Source: Nannocystineae bacterium
Lineage (GTDB): Bacteria; Myxococcota_A; Polyangia; Haliangiales; Haliangiaceae
Direction of reading: 5' to 3'
Assembly: GCA_007133195.1 (NCBI GenBank)
Contig: SLNH01000085.1
Span: 1 to 34,445 of the forward strand
DNA: 34,445 nt
The notes under the pieces were generated by a model, which worked only from the letters and a program-made list of their open reading frames with translations, ran no database searches and was not told where the DNA came from. Shown in pieces: positions 26,235-34,445 of this stretch. The translations under genes were made by a program, and so were the position numbers. How positions within the stretch are numbered: position 1 is the stretch's first letter; each line of letters starts with the position of its first letter.

Positions 26235-26355
26235 GGCCCTCGCAACATCGCACAGCGCCGCGAAGTTGCCAGCGGCCATGAGCCGCGAGCGGAAGCCGGC
26301 TTTTCCCTCGGGCCCGTTATCACTGCCGCCGCTCGATTCAACCGGAGCACATTCC

Positions 26356-27816
26356 ATGCGCGAACATTTTCCAAACCGGATCGCGAAGGTCATTATTCCC
26401 TTGTGCGCGCTCGCCGTGCTCGCCGCGTGCCCGAGCCGCGACGTCTCGTCGGTGGATCCCGAAACGGGTCGCGAGACGAGAACCAATATCGACATTTCGC
26501 TCGAGCGCAAGCTCGACCTGCTGTTCGTCATCGACGAGTCGATCGCGATGGAAGCGATCCAAGAACAGCTCGCCGACAACTTCCCCTTGTTCATGGACGA
26601 GCTGGCGAGCATCGAGGGCGGGCTGCCCGACTTGAACATCGGGGTCATCTCGGTGGACGTGGGCGCCGATCCGTCCCCGGCGGCCGATCCCGCGGTCGGC
26701 TGCGAAGGCGACGGCAAAGACGGACGGCTCATCGTCGGCGAAGACGACAGCGGCTGCCCGGGGCTCGACGGGCAGTGGATCGAAGCTCGGCAGACGGGAG
26801 ACGGCGTCGAGTTCAACTTCGACGACAGCGAAGAGCTCGATGATGTGTTTTCGTGCATGGCGAGCTTGGGCGCGGAGGGGTGCGGCTTCGAGATGCCGCT
26901 CGAGGCGCTGGCGCGCTCGTTCGAGCACCCGAACAACGAAGGCTTTTTCCGCGAGGACGCCCACCTCGGCGTCGTCATCCTCACCATGGAGGACGACTGT
27001 TCGGCCCACGACATGGACATGTTCGCCGGCGATCCGTTCGGCGACCTCGAATCGGAGCGCGGGCCGCTCGCCTCGTTCCGCTGCACCGACTACGGGATTA
27101 CCTGCGATGACGACGTCCAGTGCGATCTCGACCGGAACATGCGCTGCGAGGGCGTGCGCGAAAGCTGCGAGCCGAACTACGACTCGCCCTACATGTACCC
27201 GCCCGAGCACTACGTCGATATCGTTCGCCAGTTCAAGGGTGGGGACGATAGCCGCATCATCGTCGCGGGCATCTGGGGGGACATGGGTCCCATCGAAATC
27301 GCCCAGGAGCCAGCCAACCAGACCGAGTACGCGCGCTCGCTGCCCACCTGCGAGCTGTCCCATCCCGACGCCGACCCGCCCGAATTTCCCGAGGAGCGCG
27401 ACGTTTACCCGCCCAACGCGCCGGTGAGGCTCGAGGTCTTCCGTAGCGCGTTCCAGAACACGCAGACGCAGTCGATCTGCGAGGAGAGCCTGGTTGACCC
27501 GATCCGGAACATCGCGGCGGAGTTCGTCGTGGTGCTCGGCACCCCCTGCGTGCAGGGCAACCTCCTCGACACCGAGCCCGACGAGCCGGGCGTTCAGCCC
27601 GAGTGTTCGGTGTCAGACGTGCGCAACCCCGGCCAGGACGACGAGGAAGAGTTCATCATCCCCGAGTGCGACGACGACCACACGAACACCCCGTGCTGGA
27701 CCATGGAGCCCTCCGACGACTGCAACACCCCGTCGGGCCTTCAACTCGAAGTCGACCGCGATGGAGACTCGCCGCCCTCCAACACGGAGATCCGCATCCG
27801 CTGCGTAGGAGCGTAG
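26356..27816 (+). CDS. vWA-like lipoprotein with degenerate metal site (paralogue 1)
   Basis: 486 residues from an ATG at 26356 with CGGAG about 9 bp upstream. Residues 7-25 are a lipoprotein signal ending in the lipobox LAAC (Cys25). A vWA-like fold starts at DLLFVIDESIAM (about 54-65), where the usual MIDAS DxSxS reads DESIA, and continues to VVILTMEDDCSAHDMD, where the expected Asp after the beta-strand is Met. The rest is cysteine-rich and acidic, with FRCTDYGI, MRCEG, CEPNYDSPYM, RIIVAGIWGD and a C-terminal SDVRNPGQ domain. It is probably anchored in the outer membrane. The next gene is a full-length paralogue, 81 bp downstream. I know similar proteins only as uncharacterised myxobacterial lipoproteins. 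Confidence 0.8.
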   Translation: MREHFPNRIAKVIIPLCALAVLAACPSRDVSSVDPETGRETRTNIDISLERKLDLLFVIDESIAMEAIQEQLADNFPLFMDELASIEGGLPDLNIGVISVDVGADPSPAADPAVGCEGDGKDGRLIVGEDDSGCPGLDGQWIEARQTGDGVEFNFDDSEELDDVFSCMASLGAEGCGFEMPLEALARSFEHPNNEGFFREDAHLGVVILTMEDDCSAHDMDMFAGDPFGDLESERGPLASFRCTDYGITCDDDVQCDLDRNMRCEGVRESCEPNYDSPYMYPPEHYVDIVRQFKGGDDSRIIVAGIWGDMGPIEIAQEPANQTEYARSLPTCELSHPDADPPEFPEERDVYPPNAPVRLEVFRSAFQNTQTQSICEESLVDPIRNIAAEFVVVLGTPCVQGNLLDTEPDEPGVQPECSVSDVRNPGQDDEEEFIIPECDDDHTNTPCWTMEPSDDCNTPSGLQLEVDRDGDSPPSNTEIRIRCVGA

Positions 27817-27897
27817 CGGCGGCTTCGCGTGTCGAGGGCCCACCCGCCCTCGACGCGCCGGGCTCGGCCGCGCGGGACCGTCCAAACGAGCGCTTAG

Positions 27898-29346
27898 ATG
27901 GGAGAGACCAAGGGCCAGACGCACGCTGTCACGGGCTTGGCGCTGGCCGGCGCGCTCGCCTCGCTGGCCGCGTGCCCGGATCGCGACATCGCGGCGGTCG
28001 ATCCGGTGGCGGAGCGAGAGCAGCGCGCCGAGATCCCAGTCGAGATCCAGCGCGATCTCGACCTCATCTTCATCGTGGACGACTCGAGCTCGATGACGCC
28101 GAACCAGCGCGCGCTCATCCAGAACTTCCCCCGGTTCATGAACGTCCTCGCGAGCGTCGACGGCGGGCTCCCCAATGTCCATATCGGCGTCATTTCCACC
28201 GACGTGGGCGGGGATCCGACCCCGCTGGGCCACAATTTCGTCGCCGACGAGTGCGTGGGCGACGGCTACGACGGGCGCTTCATCGTCGGCGAGGGCGACG
28301 AGGGCTGCCCCGGCCTGGATGACCAGTGGATCGTCGACGTCGCGAACGAGGAAGCCGACGACGGGGAAGGCGATGACGACGAGCGTATCCGCAACTACCA
28401 GGGCGAGCTCGGCGAGCTGTTTACATGCATGGCCGAACTCGGCACGGACGGGTGCGGCTTCGAGATGCCGCTCGAGTCGCTCCGCCGCGCCCTCGAGCAC
28501 CCCGATAACGAGGACTTCTTCCGCGACCACGCCTACCTCGGGGTCGTGATCCTCTCTGACGAGGACGACTGCTCGATTCACGATCTCAACATGCTGGGCG
28601 AAAGCCCCGTGGCCCCCCTTGGGGAGAGCTACGGGCCGCTCGCCTCGTTCCGCTGCACCGACTACGGCATCCGCTGCGATCCCGTCGATTGCGACGAGTA
28701 TCCGCGCGACATGCGCTGCGAGGGCGAGCGGCAAAACTGCGAGCCCGACTACGACTCTCCGTATATGCACCCGCCCGAGTACTATGCCGACGTGCTGCGG
28801 GAGTTCCGGGACGAAAACCGGATCATCGTCGCCGGCATCATCGGTGATCCCGAACCGGTCGAAGTCTTCCACGAAAGCGACGGCCTCACGACGTTCGCGC
28901 GGCTCGCCCCGTCGTGCGCGACCCCCGCCGGCGACGCCGACCCCGGCGTGCGACTCTCCGTCTTCCTCGATCAATTCGCGGAGAGCGAGCAGGCCTCGAT
29001 TTGCGACGGGGATCTGTCGGGTCCCGTGGACGACATCGCCCAGCGGTTCGCCGAGATCCTGGCGAGTCCGTGCGTCGGCGGGAACATCCGCGACATGCAG
29101 CCCGATCAGCCGGGGATCCAGCCGCAGTGCTCGGTCTCCGACGTGGAGCACCCGGGCACAGACGCCGAGCAAGAATACCCGCTCCCCGCGTGCGACGGCG
29201 GACAAGCCAACGCCCCGTGCTGGTACATGGAGCCGTCCGAAGAGTGCGAGGGCGTCACGCCCACGGGCCTTGCCCTCGAGGTCGAGCGCGCGGACACGGC
29301 GCCGCCGCCGGGCACCCGGATCCGCGCCCGCTGCGTAGCCGACTAG
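27898..29346 (+). CDS. vWA-domain lipoprotein with intact metal site (paralogue 2)
   Basis: 482 residues. A signal peptide ends in LAAC (Cys26), although the ribosome-binding site is weak. The vWA domain opens with DLIFIVDDSSSM, an intact MIDAS DxSxS (residues 61-65), and includes VVILSDEDDCSIHDLN, where the MIDAS Asp is present. It aligns with the preceding protein over its whole length, sharing GLPN(D)VHIGVIS, GCPGLD, GCGFEMPLE, SFRCTDYGI, YDSPYM, PPEYY, RIIVAGI and CSVSDV. vWA domains bind divalent metal and protein ligands, so surface adhesion or complex assembly is a reasonable guess. Its neighbours are the divergent pil operon on one side and a YhhN gene on the other. Confidence 0.85.
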   Translation: MGETKGQTHAVTGLALAGALASLAACPDRDIAAVDPVAEREQRAEIPVEIQRDLDLIFIVDDSSSMTPNQRALIQNFPRFMNVLASVDGGLPNVHIGVISTDVGGDPTPLGHNFVADECVGDGYDGRFIVGEGDEGCPGLDDQWIVDVANEEADDGEGDDDERIRNYQGELGELFTCMAELGTDGCGFEMPLESLRRALEHPDNEDFFRDHAYLGVVILSDEDDCSIHDLNMLGESPVAPLGESYGPLASFRCTDYGIRCDPVDCDEYPRDMRCEGERQNCEPDYDSPYMHPPEYYADVLREFRDENRIIVAGIIGDPEPVEVFHESDGLTTFARLAPSCATPAGDADPGVRLSVFLDQFAESEQASICDGDLSGPVDDIAQRFAEILASPCVGGNIRDMQPDQPGIQPQCSVSDVEHPGTDAEQEYPLPACDGGQANAPCWYMEPSEECEGVTPTGLALEVERADTAPPPGTRIRARCVAD

Positions 29347-29418
29347 CCAGCGCCCGCGCCACCTGCGTGCGGCGCGGCAAGCCCGCCCGGGCGCCCCGGT
29401 GCCAAGCCCGCGATCGCT

Positions 29419-30159
29419 TTGATCATCCTCGACCTGCTTGCGCGCGCGCCCCTGGCGCGTGACACTTCCGCCGTGGCTTTCGCGGCGATAGCTACGGCCG
29501 CCTGTGCATTGTTCGTCGCGCTCCTCGTCGTGTGCGACTACCGCGGGGCGCGAGTCGGCGAGCGCGTTAGTAAGCTCGGCGCTTCGGCCGCCTTCATCGC
29601 CTGCGGCGTCGCCCTGGCGCTCAGCCAGGCGCCCGGAGCGTTCGCCGGCTTCGTCGTCGCGGGCCTCGTCTTCGCGGCTGCGGGTGACGCCTGGCTGCTC
29701 GGCCGAGGTCAGCGCGCCTTCGCGTTCGGTCTCGGCCACTTCCTGTGCGCGCACCTCGCCTACATCGCTGCCGCCGCCTCGGTCCTACCGCCGACCTCGT
29801 GGATGACCCCGCTAACCGCCGTGCCCGTCATCAGCGCGCTGGCGGCCCTCACCTGGCTGAGCCCGCACCTCACGTCGATGCGGGCGCCCATCTGCCTTTA
29901 TGTCGCGGCGATCACGACGACGGCCATCGCCGGCCTCGCGCTGGTGTGGTCGGTTCCGGTGCCCGTCCTGGGCACGGGCGGAGCCATCCTGTTCGCGGCC
30001 GGCGCGCTTTGCTTTTTCGTCTCGGACTTGGCCGTCGCGCGAAACCGCTTCGTCGCCCCCGGGTTCGTAAACCGCGCCTGGGGACGGCCCACCTACTACA
30101 CCGGCCAGCTCCTCATCGCGTGGAGCACGGCGTTCGCCTCCGCCGGCCCCGCGGCCTGA
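29419..30159 (+). CDS. YhhN/TMEM86-family membrane protein (lysoplasmalogenase-like)
   Basis: 246 residues from a TTG start at 29419 (MIILDLLARAPL); the start is uncertain because no strong ribosome-binding site is visible. There are about eight hydrophobic helices. GDAWLLGRGQRAFAFGLGHF, GAILFAAGALCFFVSDLAVA and RPTYYTGQLLIAWS are the conserved YhhN blocks with the acidic residues thought to be catalytic. Characterised members hydrolyse the vinyl-ether bond of lysoplasmalogens. Myxobacteria are known to make ether lipids, so such an activity would fit (inference). It is 72 bp downstream of the second vWA gene and may be read with it. Confidence 0.87.
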   Translation: MIILDLLARAPLARDTSAVAFAAIATAACALFVALLVVCDYRGARVGERVSKLGASAAFIACGVALALSQAPGAFAGFVVAGLVFAAAGDAWLLGRGQRAFAFGLGHFLCAHLAYIAAAASVLPPTSWMTPLTAVPVISALAALTWLSPHLTSMRAPICLYVAAITTTAIAGLALVWSVPVPVLGTGGAILFAAGALCFFVSDLAVARNRFVAPGFVNRAWGRPTYYTGQLLIAWSTAFASAGPAA

Positions 30160-30174
30160 GCGAACACGCGCCGC

Positions 30175-31059
<885 letters not shown>

Positions 31060-31080
31060 CGGACCCTCGCCGCCCGCTTT

Positions 31081-31110
31081 GTTGTATTCTCGCTCTCATA
31101 TCCCTGTCAA
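31081..31110 (-). promoter_or_regulatory. Sigma-70-type promoter of the FHA-GGDEF gene
   Basis: On the minus strand a perfect TTGACA (31105-31110) and TACAAC (31081-31086) are 18 bp apart, in the 80-bp divergent gap. The start point would lie about 15 nt before the ATG at 31059. Confidence 0.5.
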
Positions 31111-31139
31111 TGTAAGCGCCAGTATGATAGGAGCGTATC

Positions 31140-31943
31140 GTGCTCGGTGACGCGACGCCCTTCTCCTACGCGGGCGACGGCCGCGGCGTGCTGCTCCTGC
31201 ACGGTTTTACCGGCACCCCGTTCGAGATGCGCCACCTCGGCCGCCGCCTCCACGAGCGCGGCATGTCGGTGGAGTGCCCGCTTTTGCCCGGCCACGGCGG
31301 CAGCGCCTCCGAGCTGTCCCGAACCACCTACCACGACTGGTACGGCGGCGCCGAACGCGCGTTTTTCGAGCTGTCGCGCCGCTGTGACCGCGTGGCGGTC
31401 GCCGGCCTGTCCATGGGCGGGCTGCTCGCGCTGCACCTTTGCCGCTACTGGCGCGGGGAGATCGCCGCCGTCGCCGCCCTGTCCACACCCCTGTGGCTGC
31501 CCCCGACCGCCGCGCGCGCCGCGCGCCTCGCCGAAAGGCTCCCCCTTGTGCCCGCGGCCATCCCGGGGGTCCCCAAGCTCGCGGGGTCCGACTGCCGTGA
31601 CAAGGCGATGCGCCGCGCCAACCCGAGCACGCCGTCTTTCCCCGTGGCCGGCATCCTCGAGCTCCTCAAGCTCATGCGCGTCGTGCGAGGCGAGCTGCCC
31701 CAGATCGACACGCCTGCGCTCATCGTCCACGCGCGCAAGGACCACACGGCCCCATTCGCGTGCTCCGAGCCGCTGGCCCGCGAGCTGGGCAGCAGCGTCG
31801 TCAAGCACCGCCCTCTGGAGAGGAGCTATCATCTCGTGACGATCGATGTGGAGAGGGACCGGGTGGCGGCCGAGGTCGCCGCGTTTTTCGAAGAGCACCT
31901 CGGCAGCTCACAGCCCGCGGCCAGTTCCTCGCACACCGCCTGA
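31140..31943 (+). CDS. Alpha/beta hydrolase, Est30-like carboxylesterase
   Basis: 267 residues from a GTG at 31140 with AGGAG about 8 bp upstream. LLLHGFTGTP (18-27) is the oxyanion loop, GLSMGG (89-94) the nucleophile elbow with Ser91; HARKDHTAPF carries the catalytic Asp and SYHLVTID the His. This is the order and size of bacterial carboxylesterases and monoacylglycerol-lipase-like enzymes acting on short or medium acyl esters. Glycerol kinase follows 95 bp downstream on the same strand, so the pair could release and then phosphorylate glycerol from acylglycerols (inference). Confidence 0.92.
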   Translation: MLGDATPFSYAGDGRGVLLLHGFTGTPFEMRHLGRRLHERGMSVECPLLPGHGGSASELSRTTYHDWYGGAERAFFELSRRCDRVAVAGLSMGGLLALHLCRYWRGEIAAVAALSTPLWLPPTAARAARLAERLPLVPAAIPGVPKLAGSDCRDKAMRRANPSTPSFPVAGILELLKLMRVVRGELPQIDTPALIVHARKDHTAPFACSEPLARELGSSVVKHRPLERSYHLVTIDVERDRVAAEVAAFFEEHLGSSQPAASSSHTA

Positions 31944-32038
31944 GCCCGCGCCGGGCGCCGCACGGCGCAGGTAGGCGAGTCTGCAACAGGGCGGCTCCCG
32001 CGGCCGCACAGCCGGCCAAAGCCCCGAAGGAGGCATCC

Positions 32039-33529
32039 ATGCGCCACGTTGTCGCCATCGACCAGGGAACCACCGGAACCACCGTGCTCGTCGTGGATGA
32101 GGAACTCCGCGTCGTGGGCCGCAGCACCCGCGAGTTCGAGCAGATCTACCCACAGCCCGGGCAGGTGGAGCACGATCCGCGCTCGATCTGGAAGTCGGTC
32201 ACCGAGGCGCTCGGCGGCGCCCTCGGCGAAGCGAACATCGCGCAGAGCTCGATCGCCGCCGTGGGCATCACGAACCAGCGGGAAACCGCAGTGCTGTGGG
32301 AGCGGCGCTCGCTCGAGCCGGTGAGAAACGCCATCGTCTGGCAGGATCGGCGGACGGCGGATCGCTGCGCGGAGCTGGAGCGCGCCGGTCACGGTCCTCG
32401 CCTGCGCGAGCTCACCGGGCTCGTCATCGACCCTTACTTCAGCGCGACGAAGCTCGAGTGGATGCTCCGCGAAGACCCGGAGCGCCGCCGCCGCGCCGCC
32501 CGGGGCGAGCTCGGATTCGGGACCGTAGACAGCTATCTCGTCGCCAAACTCACCGGCGGTGAGGCGTTCGTCACCGACGTCACGAACGCATCTCGCACCC
32601 TTTTGTTCGATATTCGGCGATGCGAGTTCAGCGACGAGCTCTTGTCATTGTTCGACGTGCCGCGCGAGATGCTGCCCCGCGTGGCGAGCTCCGCCGAAGT
32701 TTACGGCGTAACCCGCGACGTCCCCGGGCTCCCAAACGGCATCCCCGTGGCCGGAATCGCCGGCGATCAGCAGGCGGCGCTGTTCGGGCAGGCCTGCTTC
32801 GAGCCCGGCGCCGCGAAGGTCACCTACGGCACGGGCGCGTTCGTGCTGGCAAACCTCGGCGACACGCCCATACTCTCCGAATCGGGGCTCCTTACCACGA
32901 TCGCGTGGCAGATCGGCGAGGGGAGCGAACAGGGTGAGCTGCGCTACGCGGCCGAAGGATCGGCGTTCGTGGCCGGCGCCGCCGTCCAGTGGCTCCGCGA
33001 CGGCCTCGGGCTGATCCGCACCGCTGCGGAAGTCGAAGCGCTCGCGGCCGGCGTCGACGACTCGGCCGGGGTCGTGGTCGTTCCGGGATTCGCAGGGCTC
33101 GGCGCGCCCCACTGGCGCCCGGAGGCGCGAGGGCTCATTTGCGGGCTCACCCGGGGCACCACGGCCGGCCATATCGCGCGCGCCACGCTGGAGGGCATCG
33201 CGCTGCAGAACACAGACATCCTGCGGGCGATGGAGCGCGACGCGGGCCGGGCCACCACCGAGCTGCGCGTGGACGGCGGCGCAGCGGCAAACGACCTGCT
33301 CATGCAGTTTCAAGCCGACGTCCTCGGCACGCCGATCGTGCGACCCGAGGTTCTCGAGACCACGGCGCTCGGGTCCGCGCTCCTCGCCGGGCTCGCCACC
33401 GGCGTGTGGCGCACGAAGGCCGATATCGCCCGTCAATGGCGCGAGGAGCGGCGGTTCGAGCCCAGCGCCGAGCGCGCCGACATCGAGACCCACCTCGAGC
33501 GCTGGCGCCGCGCCGTCTCCATCGCCTAG
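32039..33529 (+). CDS. glpK: Glycerol kinase
   Basis: 496 residues from an ATG at 32039 with GAAGGAGG upstream, family length. VAIDQGTTGTTVLVVDEE is the phosphate-1 loop, followed by AVGITNQRETAVLWER and AIVWQDRRTAD. Substrate-binding SATKLEWML, GTVDSYLVAKLTGG, GIAGDQQAALFGQ, VTYGTGAFVLAN, GLGAPHWRPEARG and the adenosine motif RVDGGAAANDLLMQFQAD are all present. It converts glycerol and ATP to glycerol-3-phosphate. No glpF or glpD lies in the window; the hydrolase gene is upstream. Confidence 0.98.
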   Translation: MRHVVAIDQGTTGTTVLVVDEELRVVGRSTREFEQIYPQPGQVEHDPRSIWKSVTEALGGALGEANIAQSSIAAVGITNQRETAVLWERRSLEPVRNAIVWQDRRTADRCAELERAGHGPRLRELTGLVIDPYFSATKLEWMLREDPERRRRAARGELGFGTVDSYLVAKLTGGEAFVTDVTNASRTLLFDIRRCEFSDELLSLFDVPREMLPRVASSAEVYGVTRDVPGLPNGIPVAGIAGDQQAALFGQACFEPGAAKVTYGTGAFVLANLGDTPILSESGLLTTIAWQIGEGSEQGELRYAAEGSAFVAGAAVQWLRDGLGLIRTAAEVEALAAGVDDSAGVVVVPGFAGLGAPHWRPEARGLICGLTRGTTAGHIARATLEGIALQNTDILRAMERDAGRATTELRVDGGAAANDLLMQFQADVLGTPIVRPEVLETTALGSALLAGLATGVWRTKADIARQWREERRFEPSAERADIETHLERWRRAVSIA

Positions 33530-33568
33530 GTCCTCCTCGGGCAGTGCGCGTGAAGGCCCCCCTCTAGC

Positions 33569-33592
33569 GGCGCCCCGAACCCTGGCGGCGCC
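33569..33592. terminator. G/C inverted repeat between convergent genes
   Basis: Two GGCGCC copies (33569-33574 and 33587-33592) around a 12-nt loop lie between the convergent ends of glpK and the helix-hairpin-helix gene. No T-tract follows, so assignment as a terminator rests on position. Confidence 0.3.
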
Positions 33593-33602
33593 GGAGGCGG
33601 GC

Positions 33603-33806
33603 TCAATTGCGCCTGGCGAGGGCGCTGTCCAGCGTCTCGAGCGCCTTGGGGCCCAGGCCGCGGAGCTTGGCCAGGTCGTCTCGGCGATATTTCTGCGCGT
33701 CGGCAAGAGTGTGAATTCCCGCCCCGTGCAGCGCCCGCCGCGCCGACTCGCTGAGCTCCCTCGGCAGCTCGTTCGACTTCGGCTCGGTTCTCGGTTTTGC
33801 TCCCAT
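33603..33806 (-). CDS. Small helix-hairpin-helix protein resembling the RNA polymerase alpha C-terminal domain
   Basis: 67 residues from an ATG at 33806 with GGAG 8 bp upstream. After a polar N-terminus, LSESARRALHGAGIHTLADAQKY and RDDLAKLRGLGPKALETLDSALAR form two helix-hairpin-helix motifs. This is the fold of the alpha C-terminal domain, which contacts DNA minor grooves; the family also occurs as free-standing small proteins. It probably binds DNA or RNA polymerase, target unknown. It is convergent with glpK and divergent from the IF-2-like gene. Confidence 0.75.
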   Translation of the reverse strand: MGAKPRTEPKSNELPRELSESARRALHGAGIHTLADAQKYRRDDLAKLRGLGPKALETLDSALARRN

Positions 33807-33838
33807 ATGTCGACTCCAGCCGCGATCCTGGAGGAGGC

Positions 33839-33865
33839 ATGACGAATACGCAGTTCAACGAATAA
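33839..33865 (+). other. Possible 8-codon leader peptide ORF before the IF-2-domain gene
   Basis: A GGAGGAGG sequence directly precedes ATG (33839) of an open frame of only eight codons (MTNTQFNE, stop TAA), 125 nt before the larger gene. The ribosome-binding site is far better than that of the gene itself. Such mini-ORFs can control downstream translation, or the site may be chance. Confidence 0.25.
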
Positions 33866-33990
33866 AGGGCTGCTCGTACCTGGTTCGCGCGTACTGTCCC
33901 GACCGCGCACGGCCGCGAGCCTGCGCACTGGCACTGGGATTGCTCCTAGCTATTCCGGGAAACCAGAGCCAGGGCGCGTTCAAGATCGCG

Positions 33991-34445
33991 ATGAAGCCGG
34001 AACCGACATCCAAACGCGTATACGAGTTGGCGCGAGAGCTCGGCGTCCCGAGCCGGGACGTCGTGCGCCGCGCCCACTCGCTCGGCGTGGCGGTCAAAAC
34101 GCACATGTCGATGCTGAGCGCCGGGGAAGCGGAACGGGTGGGACGGGCTGTGCAAGCGACCAGCCGTCCTGAGCGGCGCGCCGCTGGTCGCCCGGCCGTG
34201 ATTCGGCGACGGGGTCACGGCGAGCAGGCGCGCGTCGAGGCGCCGGAGCCGGTGGATAAGGGGCCGCCGCGCGACGAGGAGCGCCCCGGCGAGCCGGCGG
34301 CGAAACCGGCCGCGCAGCCAGCTCGCGAGCCTGCGGCGCCTCGCGCCGCGCCCGCCACCCCTCGGCATTCGGCTTCTCCGCACCCGCCGCGACGCGAGGT
34401 GACGCCTTCGCAGCCAGCTCGCCCCCCGCGCAGGCGGGGACCGAC
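33991..34445 (+). CDS. IF-2 N-terminal-domain protein (infB or paralogue; 3' end cut off by window edge)
   Basis: 151 codons open from an ATG at 33991 to the end of the window. KRVYELARELGVPSRDVVRRA and GVAVKTHMSMLSAGEAERV are the IF-2 N-terminal domain. The following Arg/Pro/Ala-rich disordered stretch with VIRRRG is also typical of IF-2 from this lineage. If it runs on, this is initiation factor 2. However, infB normally follows nusA in one operon and nusA is not here, and the start has no clear ribosome-binding site. A paralogue or stand-alone IF2_N protein is therefore possible. Confidence 0.7.
   Translation, partial: MKPEPTSKRVYELARELGVPSRDVVRRAHSLGVAVKTHMSMLSAGEAERVGRAVQATSRPERRAAGRPAVIRRRGHGEQARVEAPEPVDKGPPRDEERPGEPAAKPAAQPAREPAAPRAAPATPRHSASPHPPRREVTPSQPARPPRRRGP

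Larger units (their letters stand above)
25532..26355. other. 824-bp divergent intergenic region between pilM and the vWA lipoprotein genes
   Basis: No convincing gene is present. The frame of the lipoprotein gene stays open back to 25978, but that part has no signal peptide, and the lipobox fixes the start at 26356. The region holds two clear hairpins (25630-25650 and 26160-26181) and a candidate promoter in each direction. The 370 bp between 25690 and 26060 show nothing I can name. Confidence 0.6.

Noticed and set aside
25978-26355. Longer start for the first vWA lipoprotein
   Set aside because: The lipoprotein signal and lipobox require the start at 26356, which also has a ribosome-binding site.
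27613-29754. Minus-strand open frame of 713 codons opposite the vWA lipoprotein genes
   Set aside because: It is antisense to two genes with signal peptides and matching paralogous sequence; its translation is Arg/Asp-rich with no recognisable domain, as expected in G/C-rich DNA.

Overview
The window looks like chromosomal DNA of a high-GC Myxococcota (deltaproteobacterial) organism. This is an inference from gene content: a type IV pilus alignment/secretin operon (pilMNOPQ), a Roadblock/LC7 protein, a very large TPR protein with acidic linkers, two paralogous von Willebrand A (vWA)-type lipoproteins carrying an 'EDDCS' motif familiar from myxobacteria, an FHA-GGDEF regulator, and high G/C at third codon positions throughout. 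No rRNA, tRNA, insertion sequence, prophage or CRISPR array was found.

Left part (1-8569): a flavin monooxygenase-like gene cut by the left edge, a DUF924 protein with an extra N-terminal segment, an HdeD-like membrane protein, a small stress cluster (two related four-cysteine miniproteins and a tandem universal stress protein, the last two overlapping), a solitary N6-adenine DNA methyltransferase, and an NmrA-type NAD(P)-binding protein divergent from a LysR regulator, with a well-formed LysR-type operator between them.

Centre (8649-25531): about 17 kb entirely on the minus strand. In transcription order it reads pilM-pilN-pilO-pilP-pilQ, an aroK-aroB fusion, a Roadblock/LC7 gene, aroQ, accB, accC, a 1037-residue TPR protein, a SMUG1-type uracil-DNA glycosylase, a SAM methyltransferase and an ExoA-like glycosyltransferase. 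Several junctions overlap or are under 35 bp, so much of this is probably co-transcribed. It joins pilus assembly, the shikimate pathway and the first step of fatty-acid synthesis. The pil-aroKB order is the classical one known from gammaproteobacteria and accB-accC is a classical pair; what stands out is the fusion of aroK to aroB, the Roadblock gene in the middle and the histone-like N-terminus on AccB.

Right part (25532-34445): an 824-bp divergent intergenic region leads into two tandem vWA-type lipoproteins, the first with a degraded metal-binding site. Then come a YhhN (lysoplasmalogenase-like) membrane protein, an FHA-GGDEF diguanylate cyclase divergent from an esterase-like hydrolase, glycerol kinase, a small helix-hairpin-helix protein, and at the right edge the start of a gene encoding an IF-2 N-terminal domain.

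No anti-phage or otherwise clearly new system can be asserted. The most distinctive candidates are the vWA lipoprotein pair facing the pil operon, the four-cysteine miniprotein pair next to the universal stress protein, and the AccB extension.
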